From NCBI RefSeq assembly GCF_026157065.1, contig NZ_JANLGQ010000002.1, forward strand, positions 186,001 to 250,000: a stretch of 64,000 nt of DNA, given 5' to 3'. Position 1 is the first letter of the stretch. Each line of letters starts with the position of its first letter. The stretch is from Enterococcus sp. HY326 (GTDB taxonomy: Bacteria; Bacillota; Bacilli; Lactobacillales; Enterococcaceae). The position numbers and the translations under genes were made by a program. Below are positions 34,431-43,046 of this stretch, in pieces. Under the pieces are notes generated by a model. It ran no database searches. It saw only the letters and a program-made list of their open reading frames with translations, and was not told the origin of the DNA.

Positions 34431-35390
34431 ATGCAAAAAGAATTTGATGTAATCGCAATTGGTCGGGCGGCCATTGACTTAAATGCTGTTGAATATAATC
34501 GTCCAATGGAAGAGACGATGACGTTTAGAAAATATGTTGGTGGGAGTCCTGCGAACATTGCTATTGGCTCTGCTAAAATGGGATTAAATGTTGGTTTTAT
34601 TGGCAAATTGTCAAAAGATCAACATGGAAATTTTATAAAAAAATACTTGGAAGATGCTGGCGTGGATACCTCAGAAGTTGTTTTTGATGATGAAGGGCAT
34701 AAATCTGGCTTAGCTTTTACAGAAATTTTGAGTCCTTCAGAATGTAGTATCTTAATGTATCGGGACCTAGTGGCTGATTTGTATTTAAAACCAGAAGAGA
34801 TTCATGAAGACTATATTGCAAAAGCAAAATACTTTGTTGTCTCAGGTACTGGTTTAGCTCAAAGCCCTTCTCGGGAAGCAGTGCTGAAAGCTGTGGCATT
34901 TGCTAAAAAGAATGGCACGAAAGTCATTTTTGAACTAGATTATCGGCCTTATACTTGGAAGAGTGCAGAGGAAACTTCAGTTTATTATAGTATCGTCGCG
35001 AAACAAGCTGATATTGTCATTGGCACAAGAGATGAATTCGATGTGATGGAAAACCTTATTGATGGAGATAATCAAAAAACGGTAAATGAACTATTCAAGT
35101 TTGAACCAGAACTTATTGTGATTAAACATGGTGTTGAGGGGTCGTATGCCTATCAAAAAGATGGCTCTGTAATTAAAGGAAATGCTTATAAAGCTAAAGT
35201 TTTAAAAACTTTTGGTGCAGGAGATTCTTATGCAGCAGCTTTCATTACGGCAATTGTCCAAGGGTTAACCATCGAAGAAGCTTTAAAATACGGTAGTGCC
35301 TCTGCTGCCATTGTTGTCAGCTCTCACAGTTCTAGTGATGCTATGCCGACAATTCCTGAAATTCAAAAATTGATTGCAGAGCAGTCATAG
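34431..35390 (+). CDS. iolC: 5-dehydro-2-deoxygluconokinase IolC
   Basis: This 319-residue PfkB-family sugar kinase has the N-terminal GGSPANIAIG signature and the C-terminal catalytic GAGDSYAAAF with the aspartate base. It phosphorylates 2-deoxy-5-keto-gluconate at C6 with ATP, giving the substrate of the IolJ-type aldolase. It begins at the base after the iolB stop, and AAGGAGG lies within the end of iolB. A terminator follows. Confidence 0.92.
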   Translation: MQKEFDVIAIGRAAIDLNAVEYNRPMEETMTFRKYVGGSPANIAIGSAKMGLNVGFIGKLSKDQHGNFIKKYLEDAGVDTSEVVFDDEGHKSGLAFTEILSPSECSILMYRDLVADLYLKPEEIHEDYIAKAKYFVVSGTGLAQSPSREAVLKAVAFAKKNGTKVIFELDYRPYTWKSAEETSVYYSIVAKQADIVIGTRDEFDVMENLIDGDNQKTVNELFKFEPELIVIKHGVEGSYAYQKDGSVIKGNAYKAKVLKTFGAGDSYAAAFITAIVQGLTIEEALKYGSASAAIVVSSHSSSDAMPTIPEIQKLIAEQS

Positions 35391-35393
35391 TAA

Positions 35394-35440
35394 AAAGAGG
35401 ATTTATACTTAACGAGCTGTTAGGTATAAATCCTCTTTAA
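35394..35440. terminator. Terminator of the iolABC operon
   Basis: AAAGAGGATTTATAC (35394-35408) pairs perfectly with GTATAAATCCTCTTT (35424-35438). It also lies at the end of the convergent tautomerase gene. Confidence 0.85.
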
Positions 35441-35462
35441 GTAGTATGGTTAGTTAAAGATG

Positions 35463-35855
35463 TTATAACTCGCCAGTTAAAAACTGCGCTCGCCCAAACC
35501 CAAAAGACCAATCACTGTCATTATTTTCAATAATGCTGATTAGTATATTTTTAGAGTCAATTTGTAAATTTTGATACAGCTTTTCCGCAACTAGTTGATA
35601 AAATAACTCTTTCGACTCTTTAGTCCTAGGTCGGCTAATAATTGTGATAGCAATTTGTTCTGCGGCGTTCCGCTGAAATCCTAGTCCTGTATCTTCTAAT
35701 ATCATTTCATAAGGTTCGTGCTGTGTGACAATTTGATAACGATCTCCTTGTGGAACTTCAAAGGCAGTAAGGACTGCTTCGTTTAAACTATCGAGAATCT
35801 TTTTAATATCTTTTGGCGATTTACCTTTAATAAGGTCAATTTTTAAAAGTGGCAT
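35463..35855 (-). CDS. Tautomerase family protein
   Basis: The 130-residue product from the ATG at 35855 starts M-P-L-L, exposing an N-terminal proline as in the tautomerase superfamily, and its length fits the two-repeat (beta-alpha-beta) members such as the YusQ-like group. AAGGAGG precedes this ATG, which is why the longer frame back to 35954 is not used. It is divergent from iolD and convergent with iolC. A role on an enol or keto intermediate of the inositol pathway is possible but unproven. It is the third tautomerase in the window. Confidence 0.8.
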   Translation of the reverse strand: MPLLKIDLIKGKSPKDIKKILDSLNEAVLTAFEVPQGDRYQIVTQHEPYEMILEDTGLGFQRNAAEQIAITIISRPRTKESKELFYQLVAEKLYQNLQIDSKNILISIIENNDSDWSFGFGRAQFLTGEL

Positions 35856-35958
35856 AACTACTTCCTCCTTGATGTTTGTCATATGATACCTAAAAAAAGT
35901 AATTCTTGCTACAATTATGCCCATGTTGTGATTTTTAAAACAAAACTTATCCAATATA

Positions 35959-35969
35959 TAACCAAAAAA
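35959..35969 (+). promoter_or_regulatory. Candidate IolR operator upstream of iolD
   Basis: TAACCAAAAAA fits every position of the Bacillus IolR 11-mer WRAYCAADARD and abuts the -35 box, as in the iolA promoter. Confidence 0.6.
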
Positions 35970-35971
35970 TA

Positions 35972-36000
35972 TTGACTATCTAAAATGTACTATTTATAAT
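35972..36000 (+). promoter_or_regulatory. Promoter of iolD
   Basis: TTGACT (35972-35977) and a consensus TATAAT (35995-36000) are separated by 17 bp, 51 bp before the start codon. Confidence 0.85.
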
Positions 36001-36050
36001 AAAGATGAAATCTATCGTCTCTCGCCAGAGAGGATTAAGGAGTGAAGAAA

Positions 36051-37967
36051 ATGGCAAAAAAAATCCCCTTGACTACTGCACAAGCATTAATCAAGTTTTT
36101 AAATCAGCAATATATCTCAATTGACGGCGTAGAAACGCCTTTTGTCGAAGGAATCTTCCATATATTTGGACATGGGAATGTCTTAGGTATTGGTGAAGCC
36201 TTACAAGAAAACCCTGGACATCTAAAAAGTTTTCAAGGTAAAAACGAACAAGGGATGGCTCATTCAGCAATAGGGTTTGCAAAACAATCTTTACGCAAAA
36301 AGATTTATGCAGTAACAGCCTCTTCGGGTCCTGGCTCTGCAAATTTATTAACAGCAACGGCAACAGCCTTTGCAAACAATATTCCAATCTTATTATTACC
36401 AGCAGATACCTTTGCGAGTCGACAGCCTGATCCGGTTTTACAGCAGATGGAGCAACCCTTAAGTGCGGCTATAACCACCAATGATGCGTTTCGACCAATT
36501 TCCCGTTATTGGGACCGAGTTCAACGACCAGAACAATTAATGAGTGCTTTGATTCGTGGATTTGAAGTATTAACCAATCCAGAATCAGCAGGCCCTGTCA
36601 CTATCTCAATTTGTCAGGATACTGAAGGTGAAGTTTTTGATTATCCTGAGGAATTTTTCAAAAAAAGAGTTCACTATGTGGATCGTCGGCAACCAACGGA
36701 AAGAGAATTAAATGAAGCGGTTGCTTTAATCCAATCAAGTAAGCACCCAGTGTTATTAGCTGGTGGCGGAGCGAAGTATTCTGAAGCAGGAGAAATTATA
36801 GAAAAATTAGCAAGTACTCACAACATCCCTGTTGTTGAAACCCATGCAGGAAAATCTATTGTGACCCCAGATTTTCCTCAGGCAATGGGCGGTGCAGGCG
36901 TGTTAGGAACAGCGCCAGCCAATCAAGTACTGATGGAAGCAGATTTAGTTATTGGTGTAGGTACTCGCTATTCTGATTTTACGACCAGTAGCAAAACGCT
37001 CTTCAATTTTGAAACAACAAAATTTTTAAATATCAACGTCAATCGGTTCCAAACAACAAAATTTGACGGCTTACAAGTGGTTGCAGATGCCAAGGCGACA
37101 TTAACCGCTATTTCAGATACTTTATCTGACTATCAAACTGAGTTTAATGACGTGTTAGCGCAATACAAACAAAATTGGCAAGCTGAAAGAAGTCGGCTAC
37201 GTCAGACAACTTTTTCTAGAACTGATTTTGAGCCAGAGTTCCCTGGGCATTTTTCTCAAGATAAATTGAATACTTATGCTGATCGCTTGAAAACAGAACT
37301 AACACAAACTTCTGCGTTGTTAACCATCAATGAACTATTTGATGAGAATGCAATTGTAATTTCCAGTGCGGGTTCTCTGCCAGGAGACATGCAGAGGACT
37401 TGGGATGCAAAAGGAAAAAATACATTTCATTTGGAATATGGCTATTCTTGCATGGGGTATGAGGTGGCAGCAGCATTGGGAACTAAGCTAGCCGAACCTG
37501 AAAAAGAATCTTATGCTTTTGTGGGAGATGGTAGTTTCTTGATGATGCATACAGAGCTAGTGACCGCATTGCAATATGACAAAAAAATTAACGTGTTACT
37601 TTTTGATAACGCCGGGTACGGTAGTATTAATAATTTACAGATGGAGCATGGGCTGAACAGCCAAGGAACTGAGTTAAGTAATTCGCAAGATCAAGTTATG
37701 CAGATTGATTATGCCAAAATAGCTGAAGCTTATGGGGCTGTTTCATATAAGGTAAATAATCTTGAGGATTTAACAGCCGCTTTATTAGCTGCAAAAGAAC
37801 AAACTTCCTCCACCTTAATTGAAATCAAAGTATTACCTAAAACCATGTCGAATGATGCTATTGGTAGCTGGTGGCGTACAGGAGTTAGCCAACTATCTAC
37901 TAGTCCTAAGGTTCAGGCAATCAGTGATCATGAAATGGCAGAGTCGAAGAAGGCATGGCTATATTAG
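36051..37967 (+). CDS. iolD: 3D-(3,5/4)-trihydroxycyclohexane-1,2-dione hydrolase IolD
   Basis: The 638-residue protein is a thiamine diphosphate enzyme of the acetolactate synthase fold, with the length of Bacillus IolD. The N-terminal domain has GHGNVLGIGEAL and the activating glutamate region; the C-terminal domain has the cofactor motif GDGSFLMMHTEL...DNAGYGSIN. IolD opens the cyclic diketone from IolE to 5-deoxy-glucuronate. The ATG at 36051 follows AAGGAG; an upstream GTG at 36042 lies too close to that site. iolI follows 75 bp later. Confidence 0.94.
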   Translation: MAKKIPLTTAQALIKFLNQQYISIDGVETPFVEGIFHIFGHGNVLGIGEALQENPGHLKSFQGKNEQGMAHSAIGFAKQSLRKKIYAVTASSGPGSANLLTATATAFANNIPILLLPADTFASRQPDPVLQQMEQPLSAAITTNDAFRPISRYWDRVQRPEQLMSALIRGFEVLTNPESAGPVTISICQDTEGEVFDYPEEFFKKRVHYVDRRQPTERELNEAVALIQSSKHPVLLAGGGAKYSEAGEIIEKLASTHNIPVVETHAGKSIVTPDFPQAMGGAGVLGTAPANQVLMEADLVIGVGTRYSDFTTSSKTLFNFETTKFLNINVNRFQTTKFDGLQVVADAKATLTAISDTLSDYQTEFNDVLAQYKQNWQAERSRLRQTTFSRTDFEPEFPGHFSQDKLNTYADRLKTELTQTSALLTINELFDENAIVISSAGSLPGDMQRTWDAKGKNTFHLEYGYSCMGYEVAAALGTKLAEPEKESYAFVGDGSFLMMHTELVTALQYDKKINVLLFDNAGYGSINNLQMEHGLNSQGTELSNSQDQVMQIDYAKIAEAYGAVSYKVNNLEDLTAALLAAKEQTSSTLIEIKVLPKTMSNDAIGSWWRTGVSQLSTSPKVQAISDHEMAESKKAWLY

Positions 37968-38042
37968 AAAGCTTTCCATATTAAAAAAGCAGTGGGATAC
38001 TCATAACATCTTAAAAAAATAAAATGTAAAGGAGGAGCGCGC

Positions 38043-38864
38043 TTGAAATTAGCAATAAATGAAGCGACTTGCATGAAGAATTCCACGTTGATGGAAGATT
38101 TGTACCTAGCTGAAGCAAATGACTATGATTTTATAGAGTTGCGTATTGACATGTTGAGAGAGTATTTAAAGACTGGCAGTTTAGGCGAGTTAGCTGAATT
38201 TTTTAAAACTCATCATCTAAAACCAGCCGGATTCAATTCAATTGAAGATATTAATTTTTCTACTCCAGAAAAATGGCAAGCAATCGAAGAAGACTTGCGC
38301 TTTGTCTGCGAAGTGAAGGCTGCAATTGGCGGAGAAGTCTTGGTAGTTGTGCCAACAATTTCAGACGTGGAGTATTCTGAAGAAGAAGTGTTTAAAGATA
38401 GTGTCACTGTGTTAAATAAAATTTTAGCTTATACAGATAAACTAAAATTAAAAATCGCATTTGAGCCAATTGGCAGTCAAAATTGTTGTGTGAGAAGCTT
38501 AGAAGAAGCTCACCGCATAACAAAAGCGGTCAATCATTCAAACGTAGGTTTAATAGTTGATGCATTCAATTTATACCTGTTTGATGGCTGGCAGGATATC
38601 GATTATTTGGAAAAAATTACACCTGAAGAAATTTTCTGTTATCATATAGATGATAGTGACAATCTTCCTTTGGAGCTATTAGACCATGCTCATCGATTAT
38701 TTCCCGGAAATGGCGTGATTCCATTAAAAGCAATTTCAGATAAGTTAAAATCGATTGGCTATGATGGCGCTTGCTCCTTGGAATTGTTTAATCCCAGCTA
38801 TTGGCAAATGAATGCCAGGGATGTATTTAGACTTGGAGCAGAAAAAACTAAAGAGTTTTTATAA
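38043..38864 (+). CDS. iolI: Inosose isomerase-like TIM-barrel protein IolI
   Basis: This 273-residue xylose isomerase-like TIM barrel matches IolI in length and in its start (MKLAINEAT). Expected metal ligands are in IAFEPIG, LIVDAFN, CYHIDDS and CSLELF. IolI of Bacillus interconverts 2-keto-myo-inositol and 1-keto-D-chiro-inositol, allowing chiro-inositol use. The start is a TTG with GGAGG 8 bp upstream. It shares the iolD transcript. Confidence 0.85.
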   Translation: MKLAINEATCMKNSTLMEDLYLAEANDYDFIELRIDMLREYLKTGSLGELAEFFKTHHLKPAGFNSIEDINFSTPEKWQAIEEDLRFVCEVKAAIGGEVLVVVPTISDVEYSEEEVFKDSVTVLNKILAYTDKLKLKIAFEPIGSQNCCVRSLEEAHRITKAVNHSNVGLIVDAFNLYLFDGWQDIDYLEKITPEEIFCYHIDDSDNLPLELLDHAHRLFPGNGVIPLKAISDKLKSIGYDGACSLELFNPSYWQMNARDVFRLGAEKTKEFL

Positions 38865-39256
38865 GAAATCCTGTAATTCATTGAATTTAGAAATAATAGA
38901 AATAGAATCTGAGAGGATTATTCATTTCTATTTAGCAAGGATAGGTATCGTTCAGTAATGATGTTAATAAGTTAACGATGTGATTTTTAAACCAGCTTAA
39001 AAATAAAAAGATCAGAAACAAGATCAGAAACATTATTGGTTTCTGATCTTTTTATTTTCATCAGTATACTCAGAATTGAAAAAATCAAATAACTTAGGTT
39101 AAATTAAGAAATATACTCTCATTAATTAAAGACTCAAAAACGATAGTTTATGAAATAAGATTTTGATAGTTAATATAAATCACATCTTACGAAGTAAATT
39201 AATTATTAGGTTAGTCTGGTATATTTTGAATATAAAAACTGAAAGGAACCTAGACT
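38865..39256. other. Intergenic stretch with terminator only
   Basis: Apart from the hairpin at 39000-39058 and a possible extended -10 (TGGTATATT, about 39218) for the next small gene, I see no gene or known element. Confidence 0.5.
39000..39058 (+). terminator. Terminator with a duplicated left arm
   Basis: GTTTCTGATCTTTTTATTTT (39039-39058) can pair over 20 bp with 39000-39019. A second shorter copy of the left arm, AGATCAGAAAC (39021-39031), offers an alternative stem. It ends the iolD-iolI transcript. Confidence 0.8.
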
Positions 39257-39481
39257 ATGAAGAACTTAGAAAACCGTATACGAGAGTTGGAAATGACTAA
39301 CATCGGTTTGCAGTTTCAAATTGCTTGCTTAATGGAAAAAAACAACCTAACCATCGAAGAAATGAAATGCTATGCTCGAAAATGTCTCGAAAAAATGCCC
39401 AAAGAAGAAACTAATTCTGATTATGAAGTTTATTTAAAAGGCTTTTTAATAGGAGAATTTCAACTAGATAACAGTATTTAG
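39257..39481 (+). CDS. Hypothetical small coiled-coil protein
   Basis: I do not recognise this 74-residue protein. Residues 1-35 (ENRIRELEMTNIGLQFQIACLMEKN) look like a short leucine-zipper coiled coil, followed by an acidic and lysine-rich helix. It has AAAGGAA upstream and stands alone. It could be a small DNA-binding or phage-type protein of the island. Confidence 0.55.
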   Translation: MKNLENRIRELEMTNIGLQFQIACLMEKNNLTIEEMKCYARKCLEKMPKEETNSDYEVYLKGFLIGEFQLDNSI

Positions 39482-39635
39482 TTAAATAAAATATATAATA
39501 GATTCTTTGCTGTAATTTAATTATCCCGAAACTTTTAAGAAGGCTGAATCGTGAATAGATAAACTCAGGGTTTAGTCTACTCAAAACTATCTCAATTGAA
39601 GTAAAAGCAATCGAAAACGATAATTCTTTCATATG

Positions 39636-39666
39636 TTGACAGTGCTAAATTTTTTTATAGTATAGT
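39636..39666 (+). promoter_or_regulatory. Promoter of the Mef-like transporter leader
   Basis: TTGACA (39636-39641) and TATAGT (39661-39666) are 19 bp apart; a second TATAGT at 39656 gives a 14-bp spacer. It lies more than 300 bp before the transporter start, so a long leader is made. Confidence 0.55.
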
Positions 39667-39721
39667 GACTAGGAAGAATTTAAGAGTTAAGCAAAGTTTA
39701 TTTTATGAACGAGGTGTATTT

Positions 39722-39745
39722 TTGAGCGTAACAATGTCTATCTAG
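39722..39745 (+). CDS. Putative leader peptide
   Basis: A 7-codon ORF (TTG-initiated, M-S-V-T-M-S-I) follows GAGGTG at 5-bp spacing, within the long leader of the MFS exporter. It overlaps the stop of another short ORF (ATG at 39705, 6 codons). Short leader peptides upstream of antibiotic efflux or protection genes let drug-stalled ribosomes switch the mRNA fold. That comparison is from known systems, not proven here. Confidence 0.4.
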   Translation: MSVTMSI

Positions 39746-39866
39746 ATGAATTAAATAGCCGATAAGCAGTTGTTTATTTGGCGTGTCTATAGATATTCTT
39801 ACATTCTCAATCATGATTCATATGAACTTGCTTATATCAAGGGTCAGTTGAATAATACCATTGAGG

Positions 39867-39889
39867 GCTAGGAGAAATCCTAGCTTTTT
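39867..39889 (+). terminator. Attenuator-like terminator upstream of the Mef-like gene
   Basis: GCTAGGA (39867-39873), loop GAAA, TCCTAGC (39878-39884), then five T. It lies 90 bp before the transporter start and after the putative leader peptide, so it would stop transcription unless countered. Confidence 0.75.
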
Positions 39890-39978
39890 GCGTACCTTTT
39901 TTGCTGTCGTCTTGTAGACATCCATAAATAACAATTGTGTGTAGGCGAATCCGAATTTAAAATTTAGGAGGTTTTACT

Positions 39979-41226
39979 TTGGAAAAAAGTAATCCGAAAC
40001 GTCACTGGCGCATGAATGTTCAATTATTTCTATTAAGTCAATTCGTAACTGGGATCACGAGTATGACGGTTCAGTATGCGATCATTTGGTATCTCACTGA
40101 ACAAACTAAGTCTGCAACTATGCTAAGCTTTGCGACATTATTAGGAATGCTTCCTATGATTGTCTTAAGTCCTTTCGTGGGTCCTTACGTCGATCGTTTG
40201 AATAAAAAGAAATTGTTGATTGTCCCAGATTTAATTGCGGCTTTATTTGCGATTCTTCTATCAGTTACAGGAATCGTGACAGGAACTTTCCCATTTTGGC
40301 TGATTTTTGTCTCGCTATTTGTTCGAGCAGTCACACAAACGTTTCAAACGCCGACGATTCTATCGATTCTACCAACTATTGCGCCAAAAGAGGAATTGAC
40401 AAAAGTGAATGGACAATTAGGAATGGTGCAATCTGCAAATAGAATCATAGCTCCAGGAATTGGTGCGTTTCTGTTTGCGCTTATGCCGTTACATCTATTG
40501 TTGCTTTTGGACGTTTTAGGTGCAGTATTGGGTCTGCTGTTGCTTATGTTTGTAACAATACCGAAGACCTCGGGACATTCTGGAAATACTCTTGCATTAG
40601 AAGATACGAAACAAGGAATTAAAGACCTTAGTAGTAAAAATGGCTTATGGATCATCGTGTTGATTGGCGCTTTGTCTTCCATCTTCATTATGCCAGCCGC
40701 TAGCATGTATCCTTTAATAACGATGGGGTATTTTGATGGAACTGTCGGTGACGCAGGCTTTGTTCAAATTATTTACTCGGTTGGCATGTTGGTTGGTGGA
40801 ACAATTATTGGCGTGTTTGGAAACTGGAAGGATCGCGTGAAACCTCTACTAATTTCTTATCTAGTGCTTGGTATCACGTTAGCAGCTAGCGGTCTTTTAC
40901 CGTCAAATAAAGCAGGATTAGTTTGGTTTATCATTTTGAACGCTTTTACAGGGATAGCTGCACCATTTTTTGATACCTTATTAATGGCAATGATTCAGCA
41001 GACCTTTCCAGTCGAGCAGCTTGGAAGAATCATGGGTGTAGTGATGGCTTTATTGAGTTTACTCGCCTCATTAGGTTTAATTTTCGCAGGTCCCATAGCA
41101 GATTCTATCGGTGTAGAAAAACTATTTGTCATTGCTGGACTGGGTATCGTCATGTGTGCCATAATTAATTGGCTCATTGTGCCGGCCAGACGCTATGACA
41201 AAAAACTTCAACAAAAACAAAGCTGA
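39979..41226 (+). CDS. MFS efflux transporter, Mef-like
   Basis: The 415-residue protein has twelve membrane segments and resembles the macrolide-type exporters of the Mef/MefA-like MFS branch. Comparable segments are ITSMTVQYAIIWYLTEQTKSATMLS, here split over residues 26-50, then VDRLNKKKLLIVPDL and LLISYLVLGITLAASGLLPS. Drug specificity cannot be read from sequence, and it is not close enough to call it mef(A). The start is a TTG with TAGGAGG 7 bp upstream. A long leader with peptide ORF and attenuator precedes it, suggesting induction by a ribosome-targeting compound. A terminator follows. Confidence 0.85.
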   Translation: MEKSNPKRHWRMNVQLFLLSQFVTGITSMTVQYAIIWYLTEQTKSATMLSFATLLGMLPMIVLSPFVGPYVDRLNKKKLLIVPDLIAALFAILLSVTGIVTGTFPFWLIFVSLFVRAVTQTFQTPTILSILPTIAPKEELTKVNGQLGMVQSANRIIAPGIGAFLFALMPLHLLLLLDVLGAVLGLLLLMFVTIPKTSGHSGNTLALEDTKQGIKDLSSKNGLWIIVLIGALSSIFIMPAASMYPLITMGYFDGTVGDAGFVQIIYSVGMLVGGTIIGVFGNWKDRVKPLLISYLVLGITLAASGLLPSNKAGLVWFIILNAFTGIAAPFFDTLLMAMIQQTFPVEQLGRIMGVVMALLSLLASLGLIFAGPIADSIGVEKLFVIAGLGIVMCAIINWLIVPARRYDKKLQQKQS

Positions 41227-41244
41227 TGTTTACACAGTTTCTTG

Positions 41245-41273
41245 AAACCCGCTAATTTTATTGGTGGGTTTTT
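41245..41273 (+). terminator. Terminator of the Mef-like gene
   Basis: AAACCCGC (41245-41252) pairs with GTGGGTTT (41264-41271), with one G-T pair, and runs into T. Confidence 0.75.
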
Positions 41274-41302
41274 GTATTTTCAAAATATGGAAGAAGTAAG
41301 GT

Positions 41303-41388
41303 ATGTGAGTCCACTAACGACGGATTTAATAGACTCACATTTGAATTATTTTGCTTCTTTGGCCGCTAGTCACTGCTAGCGGCCTTTA
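41303..41388 (+). ncRNA. Candidate small structured RNA ending in a terminator
   Basis: Two hairpins follow each other: ATGTGAGTC/GACTCACAT (41303-41311 with 41332-41340) and GGCCGCTAG/CTAGCGGCC (41361-41369 with 41376-41384), the second followed by TTTATAT. No ORF is present. It may be a small RNA or remnant of an element end. Confidence 0.35.
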
Positions 41389-41750
41389 TATCGTTAGAGA
41401 TCATTAGTCTCAATCTTATAAGATATAAACATCATGGAGGCTTTTAAAATTTCCTGACCAATTTGACAAAGAGTTAATGCTTTTACTTTTAGTCAGTTTG
41501 CGAAGTAGTAAATAAACTGAGTAATTCAAAGGTATTAATCTCATTTATCATGTTTCTTGTCTTAGTGGTCGTTAAAAAATTAATAAGCATAATAAAAATT
41601 TTTGAGAATTTGTGTCTTTTTATTTAGTTAAAATTGCTGTTATATATAGAGGGAGACTAGTTCGAATATTTTTAACGGAGAATTGAAAAATTTGTTGGCA
41701 CACAAATTTGAAGCAAATTAGAAAATTTGAATAATATTAAGGAGGAAAAA
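41389..41750. other. Upstream region of the integrase gene
   Basis: No ORF of useful length. A hairpin AAATTTGT/ACAAATTT (41688-41695 with 41702-41709) lies about 40 bp before the integrase start and could be an operator or leader structure. Confidence 0.4.
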
Positions 41751-42992
41751 ATGACATCTCATACAAAATTACCGAGTGGCAATTATCAAGTTATTAGCCG
41801 CTATATAGATCCTATGACTGGGGAACGAAAAAAAGCAACACTTGTGTATAAAAATAACACTGCAAAGGACAGAGAAGTTGCTGAGCAGGAATTACTAAAA
41901 AAGATTCAAAGAATAATTAAAAAGAAAAGTTTTTTGAATGACTATAAGATTGAATCTTTTGGTGAGCTTACTGAAGCATGGCTAGCATCTTGGCAAGCGA
42001 CAGTTTCTACGACTACTTTTAAGCGAGAAAAATTGGTTCTCTCACGAATTATGGAAAATATTCATAAAGATACGCCAATTCAGAAAATGACACCATTATA
42101 TATTGAACAACTATTAACAAAATATCAACTCAATCATGAAGCTTCTTATGCTACAATGAGGCATATTAAAAGCACGTTAAACAAAGTTTTTAAATATGCA
42201 GTGAAACAAGGTTCTTTAGTAACTTCACCTATGACATTTGTTGAGATTACAATGACTCGTGAAAAAAGAATGGCACCAATGGTTAGAAGAGCAAAAAAAT
42301 ATCTTGAGTCACATGAATTAAGAGCTTTTTTAACTGAGCTTTATGAGCATCACAGTGAAATTTATTATTATCTCACTCTATTTTTAATTTATTCTGGTGT
42401 TCGAATTGGTGAAGCGAGCACACTTACAGAAAGGGATATCTTCTTCGATAAAAATAGTGTAAGCATTACGAAATGCCTTGTTCAAGAGGCTGGACAGTTT
42501 AGATACACAGCTCCAAAATCACTTCATGCAATTCGAACCATTTTATTGCCACCGGTAGCTATGGATGCAATCAAAAATGCGCTACAGATTAGTAAGGAAT
42601 TGGATGAAGAAAATTTGAAACATCCTGGTAAGAAGTTTGTCGCATCTGACGCTGTCTTTCGAACACGATTTGGTTCCCCGATTTCGTCGCATTCTTTTGG
42701 TAAAATCGTTCGTCAAGTACAAAGTCAATTAGTTATGAACGGAAAAGAGAAGTACGGATTTAATTGGATGAAACAGGCGACACCTTCTAGTTTTAGATTT
42801 TCGATTATTTCATATTTGAAAGATGTAAAAGAAATTGATGCAAATTCTTTACAATATTTTGCTGGACACGCAGATATTCGGACCACTTTGGGGATTTATG
42901 CTCAAGAAACTAATAGTGGAAAAGAAACTATCTTAAACGAAATGATTCGCTGGGATGAGGGTGGAAATGAAATGAATTTTCGCTTAAACTAA
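41751..42992 (+). CDS. int: Tyrosine integrase (phage/ICE type) with altered active site
   Basis: The 413-residue protein has an N-terminal arm-binding domain (about 1-60), a SAM-like core-binding domain (about 70-165) and a C-terminal catalytic domain. Catalytic R218 (GVRIGE), R349 (SSFRFS), the GH of FAGHADIRTT and Tyr383 (GIYAQ) are in place. The box II histidine of the usual HxxRH is serine (S346) and the following His is phenylalanine. The ATG at 41751 follows AAGGAGG. Paired TGTCCCAT repeats lie just downstream, where attachment-site arms are expected. Family membership is firm; activity is doubtful. Confidence 0.88.
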   Translation: MTSHTKLPSGNYQVISRYIDPMTGERKKATLVYKNNTAKDREVAEQELLKKIQRIIKKKSFLNDYKIESFGELTEAWLASWQATVSTTTFKREKLVLSRIMENIHKDTPIQKMTPLYIEQLLTKYQLNHEASYATMRHIKSTLNKVFKYAVKQGSLVTSPMTFVEITMTREKRMAPMVRRAKKYLESHELRAFLTELYEHHSEIYYYLTLFLIYSGVRIGEASTLTERDIFFDKNSVSITKCLVQEAGQFRYTAPKSLHAIRTILLPPVAMDAIKNALQISKELDEENLKHPGKKFVASDAVFRTRFGSPISSHSFGKIVRQVQSQLVMNGKEKYGFNWMKQATPSSFRFSIISYLKDVKEIDANSLQYFAGHADIRTTLGIYAQETNSGKETILNEMIRWDEGGNEMNFRLN

Positions 42993-43046
42993 TGAGTAGA
43001 CTTTGAAAAGAAAATCGTTCAAATTAGAAAAGCCACTGTAGGATTT

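Noticed and set aside
39979..41226. Calling the MFS exporter mef(A) or a macrolide resistance gene
   Set aside because: Resemblance is at branch level only; residues deciding drug choice are not known to me, so no resistance gene name is given.
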